In this document: positions 24,701-36,469 of the stretch, in pieces
Layout: each line of letters starts with the position of its first letter
Position numbering within the stretch: the stretch's first letter is position 1
Source of the DNA: Trichoplusia ni
Taxonomy: Eukaryota > Arthropoda > Insecta > Lepidoptera > Noctuidae
Length of the DNA stretch: 64,000 bases
Assembly (NCBI RefSeq): GCF_003590095.1
Contig: NC_039484.1
Location: forward strand, 1,860,001-1,924,000
Direction of reading: 5' to 3'
The notes under the pieces: generated by a model
Told to the model about the DNA's origin: nothing
Databases searched by the model: none
The model's input: only the letters and a program-made list of their open reading frames with translations
Position numbers and translations under genes: made by a program

Positions 24701-27700
24701 TCGTCTATTTGATTGTAAAGCTCATATCAAAGCCTGCTATTATAATGGGCCTATCAAACATAGAATAGAGACGTTGACATTTTCACTCACGGTATCAACA
24801 ATAGCAAGACTGATATAAATAACAAGTTGGCAATGTCACAGTCATAGAAAGTGAAGACTGCCCCAATGTGAAGCAGAACGAATCGTTTGTACGAAACAAC
24901 AATGGGTTACGATTACGATTATGGACCGCCCCTAATTATTAAGTGGCAACACTGTCTTTTGATCATTTCTTTTCCCATAGAGATGTTTTCTGATTCCGTA
25001 ATCACTCGTCATTTGTTTCTAAATGCTTATACTTTGACATCACATAAAATGATGCGTTTTGAATTAAGATTTCGTTCGATTTAAATACCTTTCGTTTTTC
25101 CTTTTTTTTTCTAAAATGCTTGAGCCTATTTTTAAGAAATGAATCTTTTTGATATTCTAGAGAGCTTAGTATGAACTAAGATCTGACCCGCTTAAATCCT
25201 GATCGTTTGGGTTTGAAGCAGGTCACGGAACAAAAAATGTGCCTAAATTAAAGCAAATGAATTATGCATATGTTTATTTATGTGCATTTCATTAAACGAC
25301 CTTAATTAGAAAGTACCTAGTTATCTACTGGATTATAGGTAAGTACATGCTTTATAGAATGTAACCCATAATAACCTATTTGTCAGTTAAAATACTGTTC
25401 AGTTGCCTAAATTCATATTTATTAATCAACTTTTTAATGGGTTTTTTATCTTGCTGTGTAAAGGGAAACCCAATTTCCACTGACGAGAAAGAAAGTAAAA
25501 TAAATGTATATAAACCAACATAATGAGTGCCATCGTTTGTGGGCCACATGCTAAGTTAACTTCAAGTTTTGTTAAATTGCTTACGGTTTATTGTTTTTGA
25601 GACCGCAACTTTAACTTGACCACACAACAAGCTGAGAAAATAGTTATTGGGTCTTAGAAAGATAATATCTATAGTTATGTGGAGGTACTATAGCAATGGT
25701 TATATATTTGTGTTTGGTGACATTTGGTGTCTTTGTAAACATGAGTCAAAATTTTAGATTGTGAAATAGAACAAGGTTATTTGGTAGGTCTGAAATTAGC
25801 TGTGTTGGTTATCTTTGCTATAGGTAAATATTTTATGTACCTATCTAGATATTTTAACTTGTTTGGATAGTTAGTAAAGTGGCTGTCTAAGTATAGAAAT
25901 ATTCCCATACAAAAGTATACCTAGGTCCTACCTACCTACATTCGCTTAGGTAATTAGGCGCAAACTTGAAATGATTTCTAAGAGTTAAAACATTTTAATA
26001 GATAAAGCCGTCCCTTTCAAAGGCAATGTCGTAAAGCTACTTTGTCATACGTACTTACAATTAATTATAATACATATTAGAGACGTTATTAATAATTAAT
26101 GTGCGAAACAAAACAACATCGTTTAATCCCGAGAAAATGAATATTTCTTCGGGCCGTTTTCTCTTCATCAATCAATGTTGAATGGATGCCGCTATCCCAT
26201 GGTTTACGAAGATGTAAGTGTGATATGAAGTTGCCTATTCAATCAAACAAATTAAATTGCAATAAGGTCCAAGAGTAGATAAAGGCATTAGTAAGTACTT
26301 ACATGAGAATTATAAATGAAAGATATACTTTTTTTCCATTTTGTGGTCACCATTTAGGTTATTTGAGAAAGTATTTTGTTTTTGTCTGGCGCTAATTATA
26401 GTTTAGCTTATGAACAGGATTAGTTCTAGATTACCAAAATAACAAATCCTTGGGATCAAAATCGGTACCTGAAGTTCCTATAGTTCGGTAAGTGCCACTG
26501 TTATAAGAATATATCCATGGCACCTGCCGTCGACCTTCTTTTAACTATGAAATTTCTACTGTTTACAAAACACTACTGTTGATTTATCTATTATGTAGAT
26601 CATAGAGCAAACATTTCTACGAGTTCAATTGAAACAATTGTAGCCAGCAAAGTTTCCCTCGGTAGCAGGTGAACGTCTCTAGTCTCGTACTTTTTGTCTT
26701 TAAAATAATTTGGGCGCTTTTTACTGGCGCACCGTCCCCACCGCCTCACTTTCTCTGAGACTCGCTTTGACAAACCATAAAATATATTTGTACGAGTTAC
26801 TAGTGAGAAATGATTGACCCCGATAACATCGTGGCTTCATAGCCCTGATGCACCGATGTTCAACAAGAATATATTTACATACATGAATAAAATTATACTT
26901 ATGACTACCAGTTTTTGATACAAACTTGATTTTTATTACCTTATAAGGCATAACAAGAAATCTCTTTAAATATTTTGAAGCACATTATTTCTAAGTACGT
27001 GAAAAAGAAAGTGCATTCGAATACGTGTAAACTGTCACAAAAACGATTTGCTAATCAGTTACGAATAAAATCAATTAATTACGCGTGCGTTATTAGTGAA
27101 AAAGACACACGTTTTTCCTTAACGCTTTCTACAACATCGGAAAACAGGAAAATACACGGAAATACGCGGAGAGAATTGATTCCTATCGGTACTGCGCCAT
27201 CGAAGAATTTGGAGAAGAATTTATATTTCTGAGCTCCGAAATGATCTCTTTAAAATTCATATATTCTCTTCATCTGCATCAAAAAAGTTTAAAACACTTG
27301 CAAACGATCGTCGGTTGTTGTACATAAGGAGTATTATAGATAGGTAAATGGTAAACAACTCCAAATAGAATATTGTATTCGGTTCACGCCATTAATAGTT
27401 AATGTTACTCATGCACCGATAAAAAAGTGTGTCAAGTTTTAATTGAGATATCTTAAAATAAGTTGGTTAAGGTAGTGTTTGAGAACATGATGTATGCAAA
27501 TATAATCCGCCTAATAAAAGTAGTGCGTAGTAGTGTGTGATAAAAATGTATTTAGTAAAATATGGAATGACTAGAGATAATAAAAATACGTACCTATTAT
27601 TTTTGATAGTACATTCTATACCAAAAGGCGAAGTACTGCATTTTGGGTGTGACTGGGAGCTATGTCCAACAGTGAAGGTTGTAGGCAAATACATAATTGT

Positions 27701-28284
27701 TTTAAAATCAACTCAAATTATTTATTAAATTTTTCTTAAAGGCGATTTACAGGATATTACTATTAAGTATTTGGGTAATAAATAAACTGAGCCTTAATGT
27801 GAAAATATAATTATAATACCTATATTAAAATTAGGTTCAAGTCATCGCGGCATATTGTAACTTTATCATTTTTATGGACAAATAAAATGCATATCAGGTA
27901 TAATAAGTATATATCAGGTATATATAATAATATAACAAGTACCAATAATAAAAAGAAAACGCGATGAGAAAACTCGCACTAAAACATTGTGCTTATTTAC
28001 CTAACACTGAGTTATATATATTATCATAGTATTCGATGGAAAGAGTTGATTGATATTTCAATCGGTTATGTACCCATAGCCATCACGCGAACTATTGACG
28101 ATGTAACCAGAGTGCATTGAATCTTTTCACCGCTTGAAGGTTGCGTGAAAGAGTACAGTGCCATGAATATATTGTCATGTCACTTGTTGTTTGTTTATGT
28201 TCCCGTACGTTAACTTATTGACAACTGAAATAATATGAGAGAGAAAACAGCGACGCGTAACTTTACTTATCTAATATGTAATTT
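21724..28284. other. Gene-free spacer
   Basis: About 6.5 kb without a supported exon. A modest GC-rich patch at 24255-24420 includes a perfect 14-bp palindrome, CCTGACGCGTCAGG (about 24386-24399). Short direct repeats of ATATCAGGTATA occur near 27892-27930. ORFs of 60-85 codons are scattered at the density expected by chance and look like no known protein. Confidence 0.35.
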
Positions 28285-28530
28285 TTTCTTTTTTTTTTTA
28301 AATAAATGCGGACAACATCACATAAATTGTTCTGAACCCAAAGTAAGTTGCTAAAGCACTTGTGTTATGGAATTCAGATACAACGAAGGTCCCACAAACT
28401 CCCAGACCCGGGTCAATGTAAAAATACACATTTCTACATTGACCTGACCGGGGATCGAACCCGAGACAGCTCAGAGCTAGCTACACCTAGAAACCGATGC
28501 GTACGCCACTCGACCATTCAAGATCAATGT
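28285..28530 (-). mobile_element. tRNA-derived SINE (minus orientation)
   Basis: On the minus strand the unit starts with a tRNA-like head. It has an A-box-like TGGTCGAGTGG near 28515-28525 and a B box GGGTTCGATCC at about 28453-28463, spaced as in a tRNA. It is followed by the inverted pair GGTCAATGTAG / TACATTGACC, then a body with 'GAATTCCATAACACAAGTGC', and a T/A-rich end at 28285-28300. I recognise the body and head as a high-copy moth SINE-like repeat. It is not a functional tRNA gene: the head lacks a clean acceptor stem and continues into repeat sequence. Confidence 0.7.
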
Positions 28531-29014
28531 TTTATCAAAATTGGTTCTAGTGTTTGAATTTTCAGGGGTGACAAATATAGAGCCCACAATATTAGAGTGA
28601 TCAATCAGAAGCTCCTCCGCAAAGCCTATATAGGAACTTACTAAAATTTAATTCTCAAAATAAAATCTCAAAAGTAGGTCTCAAAACTTCTTGTCCACAC
28701 TTTCTTCATGTAAGCTGCTACCCAAATACAGTTACGTAAGGCCGCTCACTACAGCGGTCATCGATCTCCTAGATATTATCTAATTTCGACGTAATCATTT
28801 ATTATGAAACGGCTAATTTAAATATTGACATTCGCCGATTGGTTCGCACGCAGTTTTGAGGACGCATAATTTGGTAGTTTAGGCGTGTGAATTTTGTGAG
28901 TGTAATAGTGTAAGTATGATTAAGTAGTATGAAAAAAATGTTTAACAAAGACATGTATGGAGGTTTTATTCGTGGTTGAAAAATAAGTGGCTTGGTACAT
29001 AGACGAGTATTAAA

Positions 29015-29135
29015 TGATGTAACGGTTTACTCACGCGTATTTATCGGGGTAGCCCGACTAGTTTCGGACCCAACCGGAGTCCTTAATCATGAGCAGACGC
29101 GGCGGGATCGCGAGTCGAACTCATCGTTCGATCGT
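29015..29135. repeat. Fragment of a lepidopteran dispersed repeat
   Basis: Contains CGGTTTACTCACGCGTATTT, GGGGTAGCCCGACTAGTTTC and GACGCGGCGGGATCGCGAGT. I recognise these modules from many lepidopteran genomes as part of a high-copy repeat. Its class is not certain and no coding capacity remains. Confidence 0.45.
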
Positions 29136-29439
29136 TATTATAAAAATATAGATGAGTATGTTGTTAAACTGAATCCGGTTATTAAAATGTAAAATAATGC
29201 TTAATTAAACTTTCTTTCTGAAGTTACATATACCACGACTTATTTTTTTTTTGTGAAACTGCATACAGCGTAATTACCTAAGTAAGTTAGATATCATTCC
29301 CAAAGCCGCTCGATTATTCTATAAATAGAAATAAATTACGTCTTTGCTTGGAAAGTCGTATTTAATTAAAATAGCAATTAATATCACATTTAAATAATAA
29401 AATGTCTAATTATAAAATAAAAGTGAGTTATAGACATAC

Positions 29440-29497
29440 CAGCTTGCGTTGAAGTCTTTTGTATGGAGATTGTGGTCAGATGTAGAGTAGTTACGTA
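29440..29497 (-). other. Candidate untranslated internal exon
   Basis: On the minus strand a 58-base segment has an acceptor with a T/A-rich tract (ATTTATATTGCAG) on one side and a good donor (GCTG|GTATGTC) on the other. No reading frame is evident. It lies between a candidate promoter at 30.4 kb and the minus-strand coding exons starting at 13999, so it may be an alternative leader exon of that gene or part of a non-coding RNA. Splice signals alone are weak evidence. Confidence 0.25.
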
Positions 29498-30257
29498 CTG
29501 CAATATAAATAATAGTTTTATTAATATGATGTCTATTTTCAGGATTTTTATGATCAGTTTTTATTGTTCCTTTTACAATCATGATAAATATAGGATTTTG
29601 AATCCTGCAGGCTTCTTACTGGTACAAAACTAAAAACGTGAGATGCTGTTTCCTTTTTACAAATTTAAAGTAATTTAATACCTGTCGTCTTGTACCTTTT
29701 TGAAGTATAAAACAACTCTTTGTTAAATAACAACTTTTTTAGATGAAATATGTATATTTTAAGTAGCGGAAATAGGACGTTTAATGCTTAGCGGGGAAAG
29801 TAAGTCATTGTTGCGCTTGTCTACGCACTAGTGCGGTCTTGATAATAGGATGCCGGATGTTGCTCTGAGTGATGCAATAAATAACACGTATTTCTCTGAT
29901 TTTTTCATTAAAATAAACTGCCGTTGCCCATTGGTTATTTTTACCGAGTCGTCAAGGTAATCAGAAGTAGAGTTGGAAGAGTTTTAGTGTAGATACCATC
30001 GCATGAACGGTTATGGCAGAAATCATTAAAATTCAATGATAATGATGTGTAGCATTATTGACAGTATTTTTTTGTGGCCATAATTTTGCATAGTGAACTA
30101 AACAGAGCCTTTAAGAGAAAATGCACAGACTCTCACTAATAAGCCAATAAAAAAAAATGTTTTTATTCGCTACTCTTCCTAAACCATTCTACTTCTTAAG
30201 CAAATAATACCCCAAACAGTTTAGAAAACGTAACCAAAACTCGAAAAAAAAACTAAC

Positions 30258-30460
30258 CTATCACACGGAATCGTGCAATTCCTCGAATATTTAAAAACAA
30301 TACCGACAATAGATCGCACGTGTTCGTTACGTCATAGCACAAGTTAATTACAAGACAGACAAGTATCGTGTGAGAGAATTGGGCGGGGGTCAACGGCCTG
30401 CGTTCACTTTCTCCCGATGACCGACGCTTGGAGCCTGACTGCAGATGACATATACTTATA
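30258..30460 (-). promoter_or_regulatory. Candidate distal TATA promoter and first exon
   Basis: Minus strand: TATAAGTATA at 30460-30451, then an initiator-like TCAGG about 24 bases downstream. The region after it is more GC-rich than its surroundings, and a donor-like TAG|GTTAGT sits at 30258. No minus-strand start codon follows in a convincing frame, so the product would be a leader exon or non-coding RNA. The TATAAGTA core resembles the boxes before the two secretory genes at 34.4 and 36.0 kb. Confidence 0.3.
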
Positions 30461-33143
30461 GCTGATAGGTGGTCAGTTGGAATTGAAGGATGCTGATAAG
30501 TTTATGTAAATACAAGTAAAATAAGCACAGATTTCTGAGTATGAATTATTTTTGAAAAGGTATTAAACCTTTTACAGAATAAAGGTGATTACTGAAAACT
30601 GATTGAAAATAATTAAAATTAAAAACAACGAAACCTATCCCGTTGTAATTTGGCCTTACCCTTTTTTCGGTGCCTAGTACTTAATAATATTAAATTCATT
30701 TTATTTTATACTTTTTACATCAAATGACTTGACCTACTGATTGTGAAATGTAAACACATAAAAAAACTACGCCATTAACATTATATTTGTCTCGCATTTC
30801 AATTGTAAATTGGGCGCATTCGAGTTTATTTTACCGAGTTAAATAGTACAAAATAAGTCGCGAGTATCAGCAATAAGTTAATTTTACTATAGTGTTTATT
30901 ATAAAATCCTATAGGTACCAATCCTTCTTTTCGATTGAAATATTTTCCATTTCTTATCTCATATGAAACATAATTACATATGTATGTATGTAGTATATCT
31001 CTTAAAAAAAGGCAGTCAAGTGGGACATAGTAAACAGCCTTTAAGTGTTATACATTGCATTGTTGGGTAATCTATGGCCACTTTTAGGCATACAAAGAAC
31101 GCTCAAATATAGGAAGGAGAAATTCTTAGTCGTAACACTGGCGTGGTTGGACTCGTAATGGTAACTAAAATAGAATTGGATATATATGCAGTACAAGAAA
31201 TAGGAAAGAATAATAAGGGAGCTAAAAAATATAGGTAATGGATAAACGTCGATTTTATAAAAGTTAAATATATGATTTTTTTTTCTTGCCTATGATGTCC
31301 CACTGCCAGATGTGCAAAAATTGGGCAAAGGCTAAAAATCCTTCCGCTATTCCGTGTCCCAATTGGATTATCTATAATTAATTATTAATATGGTACATAA
31401 TTATCATTTATTTATTAAATTTCCACGGCTATTATCAAATACGTAAACCAACGCTTACAAACTAAAAGTTGCAAATTATATTTTTTTTTACATCATTTCC
31501 CTGAAGAGAAACACTCGTGGACATAAATAACTCTACATTTTCACGTGCATTCAGTTTATTTAGCGTTCGCTAACAACTTAAGCTCATACATGAACTACCT
31601 AAACAGCTTTAACCAGGCACAATGGTCATAACCATCTATTGTTAGCACTGAGGTAGTGCAGCAGGACTTTCTCTAGCGTTATCTATTTTGTTCTCATTTC
31701 CTGCGGATCGAACTGGAAATACCAAGCGTCATTTGTTTCGCATTCCTTTGCATTGAGAGAATATTAGGCAATTCTAAAATTACATTTCTATCAGGTATAC
31801 CTGTTTGATTTATTAGGTAAGAAGACATAGAAAAGTACTAGTAGTAATACGCTAGTATTTGCCTTTTTGTACTGAACTTTAATGAAGTAATTTTAAAATA
31901 AATGTATCAAAATTGTTGTAATGATATACATAGGAATAATAAATCTAGTAAACACACTTTTAATTTTTTTTTTCTATCATCTAGTATTATCAGTAGTTTA
32001 GTAGCTTTATCGTGCAGTCGTATATTATTATAATAATTTATCTAAAATGTGTTGGACATTTACTTTTTTAAGAATTAAGCTTCACTTTCTCTTTTTCAAT
32101 TAGTACGCCCTCTTAAGAGATCCCATCCTGTTTGCACGTGGACCGCGGTTATACTAACATCTTTTATGTAATGAGGAACAATATTCTGATGAATGTACTC
32201 TATTCACATGACATACTCACTGTGTCACTGTACTTAAGCCAGGGGTCCAAAACCTTTTAGCGCCTGAAAAGGTAGAAGTCATTTGGGTTTGAATTTTTGA
32301 AGTACTTTGGTTTTAGGGATGCTAAATTTTACGTTATTTAAAAATAAATATTTTTCTATAATAAAGAAAATCTTTAACCTTAAGACTCAGCTTATATGAT
32401 GTACCTTGTTACACTAGAGCATGTTTTAAATCCATTTTGTTTTCATTGAAAACGTCACCCTGTTGACCCTGTACGACGAAAAATTTGAATAATTATGTTA
32501 AAAATTATGGACAAAATTTGTAGTAAAGATTCGTTACAATTTCTCAGGGTCCTTTAAACTGGTTCAAAACACCTGACAGATCAAAATTAAATTTGAGTAA
32601 AAGCGGCCCCTACGCCACGCTGTCTGATACTGCAGACATATTATGTAAGGAATATACCAAAAATAGCATATGTATGAGCTGTGTATGTTTTAGTGGCCAC
32701 TGACCTTCCGTTGTATAATGTTTGATCGAAAGTTCCTAAGCTTGTCTGCACCCAGTTTGTATAAACAGAATTCACATAACGAAAAAGCCTGGGCCATTAT
32801 AAAGGTGTCACATTTGTTAAGACTGTGTTAAGGACGGTTTGTACGACACTGAACCAATCTGAAGGAAACCAGCGGCGAATAGGGCTGTTCACCCAGCAGT
32901 TGAAAATTGACGGGACCACATCAAAAATGATTTTATTTTAGGTAAAAAACTCCCTACAAAAATGATCAAGGTAGTTCAAATATAGTTACATCTACAAAAA
33001 TCTATCGTTAAGCAAATCATACAGTTTCAACAATCTAGATATAAAGCTATAGTAATAGGTAATTATAAAAAAAGGAGTATAAGATAGTTAAATATCAACA
33101 ATAAAATGCTATAAAACAATAAATTATCACTACATTCGAGTTT
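30461..33143. other. Spacer, 3' side of the 269-aa secreted protein gene
   Basis: Non-coding. A minus-strand AATAAA (TTTATT at 32932-32937) about 210 bases past the stop at 33144 is a candidate poly(A) signal. A patch at 31280-31370 with 'ATGTCCCACTGCCAGATGTG' resembles the 'cccactgctgggcaaaggc' repeat tails of Lepidoptera, but it is short and diverged. Confidence 0.3.
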
Positions 33144-34294
33144 TCATTCATTGAGATTACAATCTCTGTGCTGTTGCTCGCAAATGTCGTTTCTCGTTTT
33201 AATTTCATCTGCTGTCGGTAGATGGCGGTACATGATTGCCGCACCGTGGAGTTCGTTTGAGGACCGTTCATCCTTCTTGCCGTCTTCTTTCCCAAATACT
33301 GTGTTCTGCATTCTAGAAATAAATGGTGTGACTTTGCATACTAAAAGTCGGATGCAACTTGTTTCTTCTTCAGTGCCTTGCTGTTTGATTAAGTCATCGA
33401 TAGTGTCAGGAAGGGATTCGTTCTTAGCGGCTGCTATCAAGTCCTGGAGGTTCCTCGAGTTTTTGTTTAGAATCCATGTCGTGGGGTCGTCTGATCTATA
33501 TGGTTTACCTGGCCGACGAGGTCCCGATAAGAATGTAGATATCTGAAAATGAAAGTCATGATTTTGAACCTGATTAACAGATGTGCGCTGAAGTTTACTT
33601 CCAACTCTTAATCTGCTATTTGATCCGTTATTGCTTTAGTTCAGCTTAATAGCGCCTATCATACATCAAAACATGGTTTGAATGTCTCAGCTCGTAACTA
33701 TTAGTATTTCAATCAGAAAGTCAGGCCCACTTACCATTTGTGCAACGAACACCAAAGCATTGACAGCTACCGCACTTATTTGGCTCGGCTGCAATCCAAA
33801 CAGTTTTACTATTTGACGAAGAGGTGTCATCGGACTGTGAATTTCATTGACGTCATAGTCTGGTCCTTTATCATGGGAATAGGTATCGCTTTCACTGTAC
33901 GAAGAATCCTCGCTATGGACTTCGTTTTGTGGCCATCTGCGATTTGTAGACGATTTGTTTCCTGTTTGAAAAGCTCTTACGACGAACTCGGCTACTTTTA
34001 ATGCCACTGATTCTGATCCTAAAATGGAAGACAAAAGAGATGACTATAAACTCTATTTTAGTCTCAAGGCGATTAATGGCTCCTCTTTTGTGAGTTCAAT
34101 TGTTAGTTAACTCTAATAACTCTATAATTATGATCTAAAATTAAAGTGTTGCTAATCGACTACGTACCAAGTAAATTCTGTGCAAATTTCATTCCACTGC
34201 TCAGCCGGTCCATTAAATTATCGCTTCTGTAATGTTCACTGCCGCACACCACTTGTAGAGCAAGTAGCAACACACACAAAACAGGTGCTGCCAT
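33144..34294 (-). CDS. Secreted cysteine-framework protein, paralogue of the 11946-13999 gene
   Basis: Three coding exons on the minus strand: 34294-34168, 34018-33735 and 33542-33144, all GT-AG and in phase, giving 269 aa. An N-terminal signal peptide (APVLCVLLLALQVVCG) is followed by a polar, acidic region rich in S/E/D/Y in exon 2. A hydrophobic helix comes next (PSQISAVAVNALVFVAQM), then a lysine-rich C-terminal domain with Cys200, Cys206, Cys258 and Cys265, ending CNLNE. The spacings C-x5-C, x51 and C-x6-C are the same as in the 318-aa protein (250/256/308/315), as is the ending C-N-x-x. Overall sequence identity is low, so the relation rests on this frame, the signal peptide, strand and neighbourhood. 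No catalytic motif is seen; function unknown. An upstream out-of-frame ATG at 34347 overlaps the coding start. Confidence 0.85.
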
Positions 34295-34422
34295 CTTGAA
34301 GCCGCGTCTAGAACTAAGAGGTACCGCGCTGCGCGTGATTGTTCCATGCTTCGGTTCTTACTGTAATGGGTAAACGCAATGTTCGTACTAGAGCATAACA
34401 ATAACAAATAATTGTCTCTTTT

Positions 34423-34431
34423 GTACTTATA
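34423..34431 (-). promoter_or_regulatory. TATA box candidate for the 269-aa secreted protein
   Basis: TATAAGTAC on the minus strand lies about 130 bases before the ATG at 34294, putting a start site near 34400. That would give a roughly 100-base 5' UTR without an intron. Similar TATAAGTA boxes precede the divergent gene at 36470 and the candidate leader exon at 30.4 kb. Confidence 0.45.
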
Positions 34432-35959
34432 GGGTGTTTTGATAACAAAATAATACCGGTTTCTTTAATTTTAAGCCGTAATTAATAAATATTCTTAGGA
34501 CTCTACATTTTTACTCGTCTCGTTATTTACATAGATGGCGGTAGTAGTCTTTAAGATCCATGGCCCTACGCATTCAGTTTGGTTTCATTGAGATTGTTTC
34601 TTGGAACTGACACGAAACCTATCGAAACGCTTTATCGCGACTAAGATGGAAAATTGTATCAGCCAGTTGAAAGTTACATGTTTTAAGTTGATGAAATTAC
34701 ATTCGATATAACAGTTTACATGTCACGTTTAAAAATCACTTAGAAAGTAAAAACCATTATAATAAACAAACTAGCGGTGTTTCAATCCTAGCTATGGCTA
34801 ACAAAAGAGTCCATACCCAGCAGGGTTGCCTATTGACTATCTTTAAATGACAAAGATAATTTCCATGCCATAAAATTCTTTTGAACAATACAATTTTCCC
34901 AACCGCAGTTATATTCAATAATCGCGAGTAATTTACTCAGTTTCTACAACTATAAACATGTTCCTATGCTAATAACGGCTGCTTTTTGTTTACGAGGTGT
35001 CTCTGTATTTATAAATTTGCGTAAATGACTTACGCACAAGGAAAGGAGTAGTCGTAATTTAGTAGCAATTGTAAAATGTATTACTTGTTTCTGTTATAAA
35101 GCACTTGTGATAACTGTCTCCTCTGTGGTTATATTTAATAAGTTTTTTTCCTAGCGCATGTCGTGTACTGACAGGCAAAAATTTTGACAAAAAGCAATAC
35201 CCTTTCTGTGTCTCTTCCTATTCTTATTTTTCATTTAACAACTATTGTGCATCATCAAAGTAACGCATCTAAACGGTAAAACCAGGAAATCATGACAAGC
35301 GGGATAAATAGAGCCGAATTTTAGGAACGGAAGATTACCTGTGATCTTTTCCCATATATTTAAAACAGTGACAGTTTTAATGATCCCGCCAGTCCCATAT
35401 ACTGCTTTTGACAAAACTACTCCAGTAAAGTAGATATTGCTTGAGGTTATAGCCAAACCTTGCCAAGAAAGTCAACTAACTGGTGCTTGAATGCCACGAA
35501 ATTAAAATATGTTTTTTACCGATAAGATAAAATTACTTCTTCGATATTGCCATTTAAAATCGGACCAAATTCTAAAAAGAGTATTTTTTTTTATTCTGCA
35601 TATTAACAGAGAAGACCACATACTGTACATGTATTTTGCTACGATTTCTAACATAGGACAATAGAAACGGAAACATAATCTATGGAAGTGGCCATTGTTT
35701 CCATGTGTCTTACAAAATTACAAATAGAAACACGCAAATGAAAAAAAAACTGAATTCAGTTTGTACTTATAAGAAGTTACTGTGTTTTATTATATCTGTT
35801 TATTTTTCAGAACAACACTAAATGATTATACGAATAATTAAAATTTCTTTCTAAATGACAATTTAACATAGTTATTCGTTCGGATTTATATTGAGACAAA
35901 AAAATTTGTCTAAAAACAACTTTATTGCTTGGAAATAAAGACCTTATTGTGACGGCTTT
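34432..35959. other. Spacer between divergently transcribed genes
   Basis: About 1.5 kb between the promoters of the minus-strand secreted protein gene and the plus-strand membrane protein gene. No ORF or repeat is supported. Shared regulatory sequence is possible given the head-to-head arrangement. Confidence 0.35.
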
Positions 35960-36000
35960 TATAAGTACTGGTAGAGAGTTAAGGACTCGTTAGTCGGTCG
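35960..36000 (+). promoter_or_regulatory. TATA promoter candidate for the 201-aa membrane protein
   Basis: TATAAGTACTGG begins at 35960. About 30 bases downstream comes an initiator-like TTAGTCGG (near 35990). A leader of about 480 bases, or a spliced one using one of several weak acceptors at 36200-36290, would link it to the ATG at 36470. Confidence 0.4.
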
Positions 36001-36469
36001 TCATTTATCATTTTTCTGAAGTGGTGACTGGACTGTATTTAGAGGGTTAGTATTACAAATGTATTAGATCTTATTATGGACTAAAATAATAAAAAAGGTC
36101 GTAAAAAATGCTGAAGACTTGTAGCAATGATAATGGCTTAAATTTTTCGGCATGTAATATGTTTCAATCGCATTAGGGCTTTGTTCGATTATTTTGTATA
36201 CTTAGGGCCGACTGTACAAGACGGGATCTTGGACTAAAAACTACTTTCTTGCTAACCATACGTAGCTCGTAGGTGCAACCGTTTAGATACGCTTTAAGTA
36301 TTAGTCGGCATGAAGCGATTATCCTAGTTTTTGAACAAAAACGCAGTGTTCTATTTATTGTGACCGCTACACGATTGTCGCGCTTACCAGACCGTAATGA
36401 GCTCGATCATGAACGTTATGCTCAAGTTTATTTCAACACCTCACATCTCATGGGTGACAGTCTCCCATC

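Noticed and set aside
27892..27930. Short AT-rich direct repeats suggesting an array
   Set aside because: Irregular microsatellite-like duplication, far too short and without spacers; no CRISPR array or origin is present.
28440..28530. Possible tRNA gene on the minus strand
   Set aside because: A and B boxes are present, but the acceptor stem is not paired and the unit continues into a known-looking SINE body.
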